This document shows, in pieces, positions 39,408-49,200 of a stretch of DNA of 64,000 nt. The DNA comes from Polytrichum commune (Eukaryota > Streptophyta > Polytrichopsida > Polytrichales > Polytrichaceae): assembly GCA_950295325.1 (NCBI GenBank), contig OX485808.1, forward strand, positions 18,868,527 through 18,932,526, given 5' to 3'. The notes below the pieces were generated by a model. That model had not been told where the DNA came from. It did no database searches and saw nothing but the letters and a program-made list of their open reading frames with translations. The translations under genes and the position numbers were made by a program. Every line of letters starts with the position of its first letter. The stretch's first letter is position 1.

Positions 39408-42260
39408 TCATTCAAGGCATGGTGTCACATTTTCCTTTCCTTGTTCATTTCCTTCATTTGATTGCTCCCTTTCTTCCATGTAATCATCTTCTTCTTCTAA
39501 TACCTCCATACAAAATAAATTGGCATCCGGTAGTTGATCGTTTACTCCGGTGGGTGGTTCTCCATTATCGATTCTTGAGAGGTGATCCGCCATCACGTGT
39601 CGTCTCCCGGGCATATACACAATCTCAAAATCGTATTCTTGTAGAAGAAGCATCCATCTTGCGATTCTCCCCGAGATTATCGGTCTATTTATCAAATATA
39701 ACAATGCTTGATGATCCACGTAAAACACGAAATGATTCGCCAAAAGGTAGTGTCGGAATTTGTTTACCGAATATACCATTGCTAATGCTTCGCGTTCCGT
39801 TGTACTATAATTTTTCTCCGCTTGATTTAGTAATCGGCTTGCGTAATATATAGGTGAGTCAATATTTCCATTCACCTTTTGCGCTAGTACCGCTCCAATG
39901 GCTATGTTTGATGCATCACAATGGACATGGAATTCCATTGACCAATTTGAAGCCATTAGTATTGGTGTCGTAGTTAGAAGTCTCTTGACTAGTTCAAATG
40001 TTTGTTGGCAATTTGTCGTCCATTCAAATGCTTCATCATTTTTTAGGAGAGCATAAAGAGGTCTCGTAATTTGTGCAAACATCCATATGAATCTCCTATG
40101 GTATGTTACCGAGCCTAAGAATGCTCGTAAACTCTTGACATTTGTTGGTGGTGGTAAGTTTTGTATCACGGAGATCTTTTTGGGATCTATCAAAAATCCC
40201 TCTTTGCAAACCACGTGACCAAGTAATCTCCCCGAGGTCACACAAATCATGCACTTCTCCGGATTAAGACTTAATCCACACTCTCTACATCGTTGAAGAC
40301 AAAGCTTAAGGTGCTTGATATGATCCGCCTTTGTTCCATATATACTAAAATCGTCCAAAAATACTTTCATAAAATCATTTAGAAACTCCGCGAAAATCGT
40401 CATCACTCCCCTTTGAAAAGTAGATGGCGCACTCATAAGTCCAAATGACATCACTCTAGTAGCATAAGTTCCCCACTCCGTAATAAAACAAGTTTTTGGT
40501 TGATCCTCCGGTGCTACCCTTACTTGATTGTAACCACTAAGCCCATCTAGTAGTGACAACATCTCGTGTCCGGCTACCGTTTCGAGAATCTCCTCCGTGA
40601 ATGGTAATGGAAATGGATCGGATTTTGTTGCTCCATTGAGTTTCCGATAATCTACGCATACTCTTAACTTTCCATTTTTCTTTGGTACTATCACTATCGG
40701 TGAAAGCCATTCCGCTCTATCTACCGGGTATATGAATCCGGCCTTTAGTAATTTGTTAATCTCCTCTTTCACCTTCGCCGCATAATTCGGATTCATTCGA
40801 TATCTACTTTGCTTGATCGGCTTGGTATTCGGTTTGAGCTCTATCTTGTGTTCACAAATGTGAGGTGGTATCCCTTTCATATCTTCATACGTCCATGCGA
40901 ATACATCCTTGTAATCCCTTAGTATCTTAATCACTTGGTTTTCATAGGTAGGGTCAAGTTCCTTTCCTATTCGTACCATTTTTGGATCCTCCGTTGTTCC
41001 CAAGTTAATCTCCTTTATCATATCTTCATCTTCAATGGTCCATCCGGCGATTGTCTTTCCTTTCACCGCTTCGGATGCTGGTGTTCGATCGATCGCTTGT
41101 TCTCCTTCCTTCATCTCATAAAAGTGAGGTGGATAGACCGGTTTCTCTCCCATGTCTTCCTTTTGTTTTGGAGTTCCTTCTTTGAGCTTGGGAACTTGTT
41201 TCTCCTTCTTGACAATTGCTTTTGATTTCTTGTTGACGTTTTCCACGTTTTCTCCTTCAATACTTGTCATGACCATATTGCATTCGGTTTCGTATAATTG
41301 CTTTAATCCATCAAGTTCCACATCCGCTATGTAATGTAAACTTGGATAACCTTGATAAACTACTTGTTCCTCTTCATCAGTTAATCCGGCTTCCCAATCA
41401 AATCCTTCGATATTGATTGGTCTTGATGAATCCGGAAGTTTTGGTCTTCGATTAGTACCAATACATACATCTATTCCATTTTGATACAAAATTAGTTGAC
41501 TCTTTCCCCAATCATGCTTGGCACGTGCTTGCTTAAGCCATGGTCGTCCAAGTAGCATCGAGTAACAATTTTCTTGATTCTCCATCTTCATTACCGTCAC
41601 GGTAATCTTAAAGGTCAGTCCTCCAATTGTGATTTTCAAATTTTTGATGATTCCTAGTGGCATTACTTTTCTTTGATCCGCCATCTTGATTGTAAATGGT
41701 GCCACTTCAAGTTGTTTTCCAATTCCTAACTTCTCCATCAAGGTGTCCGTAATAATGTTAACTCCCGATCCTCCATCTAGTAACACATTTGGTATTCGTC
41801 GATTCTTAGTCCATACCGCTATCATCGGCATTTCTTCATCAAAGTCTTCCGTGGCTACGAGATACGTTTGAGGTACTTTCCTCTCATCTCGCCCGTTTGT
41901 GTAAATTGCTTCCATTACTTTTCTTTTGCAATAAGGGGCTATCTCCAAAAGTTGCCCTACCGTTATATTTGCTTGAGTTGAATCTAGTACTTTTCGAATA
42001 ATTTGTCCTACCCTCGATCGGGGTTCTTCTTCCGTCGCTTTTCTCCTAGACGACGTCCGGTACTCCGTTGCAAGATCTTCTGGCTCTAAAAGATCTTCGC
42101 CCGCTTCCCGTTGTATCTTCTTAATCGTATTCGTTACTTGGCGGTGTATCTCCCGCTTCTTCTTCCATTCCGAGTCCTCCGGTGCATCCCGCACCTCCTG
42201 TGACTCATTTTCCTTTCGCCTCATCTTGGGCTCATTCTCATTTTCTGCCGCCATCAAGAC
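39408..42260 (-). CDS. Ty3/gypsy protease, reverse transcriptase and RNase H
   Basis: Reads from the truncation near 42260 to a TGA at 39408-39410; the ORF itself stays open to 42338, but the last part is foreign sequence. Order: Lys/Glu-rich linker; aspartic protease (VLLDGGSGVNIITD); reverse transcriptase with WLSPIVIVPKKNGKLRVCVD, LLDGLSGYNQV and the catalytic FLDDFSIYG; RNase H with HCDASNIAIGAVL and Y..RLLNQAEKNYSTTEREALA. Catalytic residues look intact. Gag is missing. This is a plant Ty3/gypsy pol (Athila/Tat-like by the DGGSGVNI protease, tentatively). The next ORF continues in the same frame after a single TGA. Confidence 0.9.
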   Translation of the reverse strand, partial: VLMAAENENEPKMRRKENESQEVRDAPEDSEWKKKREIHRQVTNTIKKIQREAGEDLLEPEDLATEYRTSSRRKATEEEPRSRVGQIIRKVLDSTQANITVGQLLEIAPYCKRKVMEAIYTNGRDERKVPQTYLVATEDFDEEMPMIAVWTKNRRIPNVLLDGGSGVNIITDTLMEKLGIGKQLEVAPFTIKMADQRKVMPLGIIKNLKITIGGLTFKITVTVMKMENQENCYSMLLGRPWLKQARAKHDWGKSQLILYQNGIDVCIGTNRRPKLPDSSRPINIEGFDWEAGLTDEEEQVVYQGYPSLHYIADVELDGLKQLYETECNMVMTSIEGENVENVNKKSKAIVKKEKQVPKLKEGTPKQKEDMGEKPVYPPHFYEMKEGEQAIDRTPASEAVKGKTIAGWTIEDEDMIKEINLGTTEDPKMVRIGKELDPTYENQVIKILRDYKDVFAWTYEDMKGIPPHICEHKIELKPNTKPIKQSRYRMNPNYAAKVKEEINKLLKAGFIYPVDRAEWLSPIVIVPKKNGKLRVCVDYRKLNGATKSDPFPLPFTEEILETVAGHEMLSLLDGLSGYNQVRVAPEDQPKTCFITEWGTYATRVMSFGLMSAPSTFQRGVMTIFAEFLNDFMKVFLDDFSIYGTKADHIKHLKLCLQRCRECGLSLNPEKCMICVTSGRLLGHVVCKEGFLIDPKKISVIQNLPPPTNVKSLRAFLGSVTYHRRFIWMFAQITRPLYALLKNDEAFEWTTNCQQTFELVKRLLTTTPILMASNWSMEFHVHCDASNIAIGAVLAQKVNGNIDSPIYYASRLLNQAEKNYSTTEREALAMVYSVNKFRHYLLANHFVFYVDHQALLYLINRPIISGRIARWMLLLQEYDFEIVYMPGRRHVMADHLSRIDNGEPPTGVNDQLPDANLFCMEVLEEEDDYMEEREQSNEGNEQGKENVTPCLE

Positions 42261-42262
42261 TG

Positions 42263-43438
42263 CCTTCAGACCCCCATGGGACTCCTGGGGGCTACACCGG
42301 GTCGTCTGCTGGGGCAACCCAAGATGTCGCCCCCGCAAGAGTATCTAGATTGGATCCCTTCGGCACACCTGGGGGATGCTCGACGTCGGGGTCTCCCAGG
42401 ACCTCCTCGGTGCCAAAGATGGAGACACTCGACCTCCTCGACCAACGGTCGCGTCCATCCTTGGACCTCTTCAGGAACACGAGGAGGAGGATGAAAAAGA
42501 CGCCCTACGTGGAGCTGCCGCCAGGGGCAATTATCGATGTGTCCGACGAGGACGAGGGGGACATGGACATCATGTCCGAGCTGGGGGTGGAGTACGACAG
42601 GAACAAGCGGGTGAAGGAGGAATCCCTCACAGTTGCCGAGCTCAACTCCAAGCTGGAGCAGAAGATGAAGGAGGAAATGGCGGCAGCGCAGGAGGAGAGC
42701 GCCAGACAAATGGCGAGGCTGGAGAAGGAGCTCAGGGATTCCGCCGCAAAGACAGACGCCATCTTCGAGATGCTGAGAAGCATGCAGAGCATGCCTGCTC
42801 CGGTGCAACAGCCCTACCCCTATCCCCCTGTAGGACACCCCTCACAGTCCTCTTCGCCAGGAATGTACCAAGCAGGGCCATCCCACCCCCGAGCGCATCC
42901 CACACTGGCTGGAAGTCCCTTTCCACCTGAACTGGCAACAACGGCAGCGCCTTCGCACGATGCGGTCTCTGCGGCGATAAGAGAGGACGAAGATTTACGA
43001 ACGCGCGTTCGTGAATCTTCAGGTGCGGCAGTCCTCACCCCTCCCCCATCAAGGGTAGGAGTGCCCTCAACTGCAGACAGGGTAGTTGCTAGGAGGGGCG
43101 ATGACACTGCGGAACACACTGACATGCTCATTGTGGAGGACACGCAGGGGAGCCCCAATGATGCGGCATGTATCGCGTGCATGGATGTGGAGAGCCCTGA
43201 GCATTGTCAGCATCCTTCTGCGCGGATGGAGGATGTCCGCATGGAGACTCTCGACCTGGGCGGGGACGAAGACGAAGCGGATCTCATCGAACAGACCCAG
43301 GCGTCCCAGGCTGACCATGCACCAGAGGCCATGGAGGCAGAGGCAGCTGCTCCGATGGAGGTTACGAACGCGCGTTCGTTAATCGAAGAGGAGGGAACTG
43401 CTCGGTCCAGCGCCGCTGCCCCTCCCCCCGATGACGAG
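42263..43438 (+). CDS. Coiled-coil exon, probable continuation of the ParB-like gene
   Basis: Open in one frame from the retrotransposon junction to GAC GAG/GTAACT, a good splice donor at 43439. It encodes a Gly/Thr/Pro-rich start with a repeated DP.GTPGG motif, an acidic patch (DEDEGDMD), a strong coiled coil (LNSKLEQKMKEEMAAAQE...), a Tyr/Pro linker and a long acidic low-complexity tail. Two palindromes of the TTTACGAACG family lie inside the coding sequence (42994 and 43361), where they encode residues such as LRTRVRESS and TNARSL. It is assigned to the gene at 26629 because it resumes exactly where the retroelement ends, on the same strand, with the same palindrome family; part of the gene between them is missing. 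Confidence 0.5.
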
Positions 43439-43936
43439 GTAACTCATCTCTGAGAATACCTCTCATTTTACGAACGCGCGTTCGTAACCAACTAACCCCC
43501 TCGTTTGTTATTGGCGCTTCATGTCCGGCGGCATCAGGAGGCCCGCGCGAGCCTTTTCTGCGTGACACCCTAGGCCTGCCAGTTTTGTAGGACAATTTTG
43601 TAGGACACGGAAATTGTGATAGATTATCACGTGAGACATTTGTAAATATTCAACGGATTTAATATATGAGCAGTTTATCTCTGCATCGGATTTTCCCAAT
43701 TTTGTGCATCGTCTATTCAATCCCTGTGTTGTGAATGGTCTGGCGTCTCTATAAACTCTTGTATGCCCCTTCCTCAATCACGAACGCTCGTTCGTAAATG
43801 TGTGCGACCCAGTGTCCACCTCCTTCACGAACGAGCGTTCGTAGATTATGCCTGTAATCTCACTCACTCACGAACGTTCGTAAATGACGCGCGCCGCCAC
43901 CCGCAGCCCTCATTCACGAACGCGCGTTCGGAAGTG
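43361..43936. repeat. Palindrome cluster in the intron before the FCP1-like exon
   Basis: Sites at 43361 (coding), 43467, 43777, 43824, 43867 and 43913. The last four are 47, 43 and 46 bp apart, and the one at 43867 has lost 4 bp at its centre. The intron runs from 43439 to 44053. Spacing matches the cluster upstream of the ParB-like exon. Confidence 0.85.
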
Positions 43937-44053
43937 TGCCTCTGAGCGCATTCGCATTGCACTCTAAACCCTCGCTCCCTCGTCATTCCCTTAATGCAAT
44001 TTTAATTTATTTATTGGACCATATCATTGAACTAGTTAAATTGTTAATCACAG

Positions 44054-44821
44054 GACCCCACGAAGTTAAATCGCAACCCGTCGGCGAGTGGGCCTCAGAC
44101 CCGTCACAAGCCCTTCCTGGTTCTTGACCTTAACGGGGTGTTGTGTCACACCCAACACATCCCCAAGGTCCCCACCCGTTCCTTCCGCCAACCCGACGAG
44201 ATGGACTACGACGGCCAGCTCGACACTCTGATAAACTGCAAGGCCGTCCGCGCCCGTCCAGGCGTGCGGGACTTCCTTCGAGAGGTGCTCGACCTCTTTC
44301 ACGTGGTCGTCTGGAGCTCCATGATCATGGAGAACACGGAGGCCATCGTCGACTTCCTCTTTCGTGGCCTCCCGAGACCATGCCTCGTCCTCGGCCAAGA
44401 TGCGTGCGACGATCTAGTCGACGAGAAGGGGTTTCCCGTGCCCAAGTTCGGCGGTCGAGGAGGGGGACAACAGTTCCTCAAGGTCCTCCGGTCCAGGTTG
44501 TGGCAAGGCATCCCCATTCTCGAGGGGGTCCCCCACGGACATTGGCCTACGCCGGAGAACACCCTCCTCGTCGACGACAGCCCAACGAAGAGCGTCCTCA
44601 ATCCCCCGGGCACCGTCGTCTTCCCCGACACTTGGACCGGCGATAGGAAAGATACCTTTTTGGTCGATAAGCTAGCACCTTATCTTAGAATGCTAGTGCT
44701 CCACCCCGGGAGCATCCCCGATTTTGTTAGGTCCAACCCCATCGGCAACGCCGCGCTTAGTCCCCGCGACAATGTATATAAGAGCATCGTGCGGCTTGCA
44801 AAAATCAATAAATTGATTTGA
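44054..44821 (+). CDS. FCP1/NLI-interacting-factor-like phosphatase domain (HAD fold), divergent
   Basis: The exon begins after TTAATCACAG at 44054 in frame with the GAG end of the previous coding exon, and encodes 255 residues to the stop at 44819-44821. HAD-phosphatase motifs are visible: motif I is FLVLDLNGVLCH (first Asp present, second Asp of the usual DxD replaced by Asn), motif II is VVWSSM, and motif III is NTLLVDDSPTKSV with the Asp pair kept. Asn in motif I would remove the usual general acid/base, so activity is doubtful unless this subfamily works differently. FCP1-like enzymes dephosphorylate Ser/Thr, for example on the RNA polymerase II tail, but the target here is unknown. It is GC-rich compared with its flanks. 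It is either the C-terminal domain of the ParB-like gene or a captured host gene. Confidence 0.7.
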   Translation, partial: DPTKLNRNPSASGPQTRHKPFLVLDLNGVLCHTQHIPKVPTRSFRQPDEMDYDGQLDTLINCKAVRARPGVRDFLREVLDLFHVVVWSSMIMENTEAIVDFLFRGLPRPCLVLGQDACDDLVDEKGFPVPKFGGRGGGQQFLKVLRSRLWQGIPILEGVPHGHWPTPENTLLVDDSPTKSVLNPPGTVVFPDTWTGDRKDTFLVDKLAPYLRMLVLHPGSIPDFVRSNPIGNAALSPRDNVYKSIVRLAKINKLI

Positions 44822-44892
44822 ATTGCCACCGTGTATTTGTTTGTTTCCATGTGGATCACATTTCTAATTCCTTTTTTGGATGCCTTTTGGTC

Positions 44893-44932
44893 GTGTTTGT
44901 TGTTGTTGTTGTTGTTGTTGTTGTTGACAGTT
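44893..44932 (+). repeat. (TTG)n microsatellite
   Basis: About ten TTG units in the 3' region of the FCP1-like exon. Confidence 0.85.
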
Positions 44933-45023
44933 TGCCCCGCCTTGCGACGCCCCCCTCCTCGATGGCCCTTTCATTCCCCGCTCGGCCCCTCCCTCCCCCT
45001 CGCGCGACGCGTCGAACTTCCGA

Positions 45024-45859
45024 ATGCCATCCCTCTACCAATTCTCGGCGGTGGACGCGGCGTCGGCCGTGGATTACTCCCGTGACGTCGGGATCGAAGA
45101 CGGCGTCGTCAATAGTCCTCCCCCCAAACTCCACTTGCGCACGCGCGCACCCTCGCCCTCTCCCCTCTCCAAAGAGAAACGAACTCTCGTTCGTTTGGCT
45201 ACGACGTCAAGGGAGGACGGTGTCCCTCGTCGCGGTCCGAGCCGGCGTCTCCGCATGGAAGCCCCCCCGCAGGAAGCCCTCCCCTCCGCCTCCGCTCCTC
45301 CCCCTGCCAACTCCTCCCACGTCGCTCGTCCCCCTTGCATTGATCCCCCCGTCAACAGCCCGAAAGCCAAGGTGCAATTTCTTTTACTCCCCTACCACAT
45401 TTCCCGCCATTGGTTTACTTGTCTCCCATGTTTACATTCCCTTGTGGCCGCGATGTTTACGAACATACATCCCAAACCGCCGTCGTTTCCCCCACTCCGT
45501 TCAAGCCTTTGATTTAATCCCACTAAATTTGCTTTCTTTCGCAGGTGGCTACTCGCTCGATGGGTGCCCATCCCTCCTCGACGTCGTCCTTGGATAGGCT
45601 GGCACCCAAGGCCACGTCCTCCGATTCCGATCGTTGTTTGGCCGTCCGGCGAACCACGAGACAATCTGTCTCCCAAACGCAATCGTATTCCACTCACCAT
45701 ACCACTTCGTACAATTCGGGAGCGCGTCCGGATAATATTATATGGAAGAACGGCACATATTCCGGGTCCGTCAACAGTAATGGTTATAGCCGCGGGCCGG
45801 AGATTTTTAAGGCCATGGAGGCTGCCAAAAAAAAAAAGATGGCCGCGACAAAAAAATAG
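45024..45859 (+). CDS. Small unknown protein, two exons
   Basis: Exon 1 (45024-45371) starts at ATG and ends at AAG/GTGCAATTT; exon 2 (45545-45859) starts after TCTTTCGCAG. Both junctions are phase 0, giving 220 residues. The first half is Pro/Ser/Arg-rich; the second half has PDNIIWKNGTYSGSVNSNGY and ends in a Lys-rich AAKKKKMAATKK. No known domain. Its GC-rich composition is like that of the FCP1-like exon. It sits between that exon and the element end at 46231. The exon model depends on splice signals only; coding status is uncertain. Confidence 0.4.
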
Positions 45860-45949
45860 TGGGACGGACTCCCTAAACTAAAAATAGGTTCAAGGCTATT
45901 AGATATTATCTATGACTTTAGATTTTATTTCGTGTTCTCCAAGACATTG

Positions 45950-46231
45950 ATGGTTTTTCCATTATCCTTGTATTTCATTCCAATTGAATTCATTCAATTT
46001 CCATTCATCATCCGTATCTTGCCTTCCATTCATGACCATTTCTCATTTCATACGCCAATATTTTCATGTATGCTTCACATTTTCGTTCAATTCCATGCTT
46101 TTATGTCTAATTATTGTTTCCAACCCTATACATTTCCGAGTTTTAGTTCGTAATTACTAGTTCTTATTTGAAATGTGCGTCCTTAAATAGTCTCAAAATC
46201 ATCTAAAAGTCTCTAATTAATGAATATAGTG
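45950..46231 (+). mobile_element. Right inverted terminal region (ends ...GAATATAGTG)
   Basis: The last bases are the reverse complement of CACTATATTC, and about 280 bp inward match the inverted sequence at 22605-22890. The next base outside is the start of the 244-bp palindrome array. No 2-3 bp target duplication is shared with 22605 or 17211, so ends may have decayed or been rearranged. Confidence 0.6.
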
Positions 46232-46234
46232 TTT

Positions 46235-49200
46235 TTGTTCAAAAAAGTGTGTCTCGGTCCCGAGACACCCTAGACAAGGGTAATGAGTGGGCTGACTTCA
46301 GTGTGAAATCAATTGGGTTAGAAGTCGATAAGGTTGTGATTAGGCCTGAATCTGATTTAAGTGTGAAGTGAACTTGGGTTATATGTTGCTTAGGTTGTGA
46401 TTATGCCTGAATCTGATTTAAGTGTGAAGTTGGTAAGGCTCATATAAGGCCTGAAATCAAATCTCTTAATGTTAGCTTTGTTCAAAATAGTGTGTCTCGG
46501 TCCCGAGACACCCTTGAGAAGGGTATTAAGTGGGCTGACTTAAGTGTGAAATCAATTGGGTTAGAAGTCGAAATGGTTGTGATTAGGCATGAATCTGTTT
46601 TAAGTGTGAAGTGAGGTTGGTTTATATGTTGCTTAGGTTGTGATTAGGCTTGAATCTGATTTAAGTGTGAAGTGAGTTTGGGTTGTATGTTAATAAGGTT
46701 GTGATTAGGCCTGAATCTGATTTAAGTGTGAAGTGAGTTTGGGTTATATGTAGCTTAGGTTGTGAGTAGGCCTAAAATCTGATTTAAGTTTGAAGTTGGT
46801 AAAGCTGATATAAGGCCTGAAATCAAATTTTTGAAAGTCACATTTGTTCAAAATAGTGTGTCTCGGTCCCGAGACACCCTTGAGAAGGGTATTAAGTGGG
46901 CTGACTTAAGTGTGAAATCGATTGGGTTAGTAGTCGATAAGGTTGTCAATAGGCCTGAATTTGATTTAAGTGTGAAGTGAGCTTGGGATATATGTTGCTT
47001 AGGTTGTGATTAGGCCTGAATCTGATTTAAGTGTGAATTTGGCAAGGCTCATATAAGGCCTGAAATCAAATCTGTTCATGTTAGCTTTATTCAAAATAGT
47101 GTGTCTCGGTCCCGAGACACCCTTGAGAAGGGTATTAAGTGGGCTGACTTAAGTGTGAAATCAATTGGGTTAGGAGTTGATAAGGTTGTGATGAGGCCTG
47201 AATCTGATATAAGTGTGAAGTGAGTTTTGGTTATATGTAGCTTAGGTTGTGATTAGGCCTGAATCTGATTTAAGTGTGAAGTTGGCAAGGCTCATATAAG
47301 GCCTGAAATCAAATCTTTTAAAGTTAGCTTTGTTCAAAAAAGTGTGTCTTGGTCCCGAGACACCCTTGAGAAGGGTATTAAGTGGGATGACTTAAGTGTG
47401 AAATCAATTGGGTTAGAAGTTGATAAGGTTGTGATGAGGCCTGAATCTGATTTAAGTGTGAAGTGAGCTTAGGTTCTATTTTGCTTACGTTGTGATTAGG
47501 CCTGAATCTGATTTAATTGTGAAGTTGGCAAGGCTCATATAAGGCCTGAAATCAAATCTTTTAAAGTTAGCTTTGTTCAAAAAGGTCTGTCTCGGTCCCG
47601 AGACACCCGAGGCAAGGGTCTTCAGTGGGCTGAATTCAGTGTGAAATCAATTGGTTTAGAAGTTGATAACGTTGTGATGAGGCCTGAATCTGATTTAAGT
47701 GTGAAGATGAGTTTGGGTTATATGTAGCTTAGGTTGTGACTAGGCCTGAATCTGATTTAAGTGTCAAGTTGGTCAAGCTCATATAAGGCCTGAAATCAAA
47801 TCTCTTCATGTTGGCTTTGTTCAAAATAGTATGTCTTGGTCCCGAGACACCCTTGGGAAGGGTATTAAGTGGGCTGATTTAAGTGTGAAATCGATTGGGT
47901 TAGAAGTCGATAAGGTTGTTAATAGGCATGAATCTGATTTAAGTGTGAAGTGAGCTTGGGATATATGTTGCTTAGGTTGTGATTAGGCTTGAATCTGATT
48001 TAAGTGTGAAGTGAGTTTGGGTTATATGTTTCTTAGGTTTTGATTAGGCCTGAAATGTAAATTGTTCAAAATAGTGTGTCTCGGCCCCGAGAGACCCTAG
48101 AGAAGGTCTTAACTGGGTTGAACAATATTTGTAGTCAGTTGGGTTAGGATGTTGGTAAGGTTTTTGTTAGGCCTGAAATCAACCTTAAGTGTGAATTGCA
48201 TTTGAATCTGATGTTGGTAATAATGTGATTAGGCCTAAAATCTGATTTAAGTGTGAAGTTGGTAAATCCGATATAAGGCCTGAAATCAAATTTTTGAAAG
48301 TCACATTTGTTCAAAATAGTGTGTCTCGGTCCCGAGACATCCCTGAGAAGGGTATTAAGTGGGCTGACTTAAGTGTGAAATCGATTGGGTTAGTAGTCGA
48401 TAAGGTTGTGATGAGGCCTGAATTTGATTTAAGTGTGAAGTGAGCTTGGGATATATGTTGCTTAGGTTGTGATTAGGCCTGAATCTGATTTAAGTGTGAA
48501 TTTGGCAAGGGTCATATAAGGCCTGAAATCAAATCTGTTCATGTTAGCTTTATTCAAAATAGTGTGTCTCGGTCCCGAGACACCCTTGAGAAGGGTATTA
48601 AGTGGGCTGACTTAAGTGTGAAATCAATTGGGTTAGGAGTTGATAAGGTTGTGATGATGCCTGAATCTGATATAAGTGTGAAGTGAGTTTTGGTTATATG
48701 TAGCTTAGGTTGTGATTAGGCCTGAATCTGATTTAAGTGTGAAGTTGGCAAGGCTCATATAAGGCCTGAAATCAAATCTTTTAAAGTTAGCTTTGTTCGA
48801 AAAAGTGTGTCTCTGTCCCGAGAAACCCGAGGCAAGGGTCTTCAGTGGGCTGAATTCAGTGTGAAATCAATTGGGTTAGAAGTTGATAACGTTGTGATGA
48901 GGCCTGAATCTGATTTAAGTGTGAAGATGAGTTTGGGTTATATGTAGGTTAGGTTGTGATTAGGCCTGAATTTGATTTAAGTGTCAAGTTGGTGAAGCTC
49001 ATATAAGGCCTGAAATCAAATCTCTTAATGTTAGCTTTGTTCAAAATAGTGTGTCTCGGTCCCGAGACACCCTTGAGAAGGGTATTAAGTGGGGTGACTT
49101 AAGTGTGAAATCGATTGGGTTAGAAGTCGATAAGGTTGTTAATAGGCCTGAATCTGATTTAAGTGTGAAGTGAGCTTGGGATATATGTTGCTTAGGTTGT

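Larger units (their letters stand above)
29326..42262 (-). mobile_element. 5'-truncated Ty3/gypsy LTR retrotransposon, inserted in the ParB-like gene
   Basis: In minus orientation, the 3' LTR is 29326-31565, a purine-rich tract is at 31566-31582 (GGGAGGGGGTAAAA before the LTR on the minus strand) and the coding part is 31598 to about 42260. The 5' LTR, primer-binding site and gag are absent: the sequence switches abruptly near 42262 to the exons of the interrupted gene. Because no matching 5-bp duplication is visible, the truncation probably came with a deletion that also removed host sequence. A solo LTR of the same family is at 52466-54683 in opposite orientation. Confidence 0.8.

Noticed and set aside
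42266-43595. Antisense ORFs opposite the coiled-coil exon
   Set aside because: Shadows of a GC-rich coding exon; they lack coherent domains while the plus strand has a coiled coil and a splice donor.
44818-45597. ORF of 259 residues overlapping the small two-exon gene
   Set aside because: Pro/Arg/Ser-rich composition artefact in a GC-rich stretch; it crosses the probable splice sites in another frame.
17211-46231. A simple single element from 17211 to 46231
   Set aside because: The ends match only over the first ~25 bp, flanks share no target duplication, and 22605 is a better match to 46231. Left open as an alternative only.
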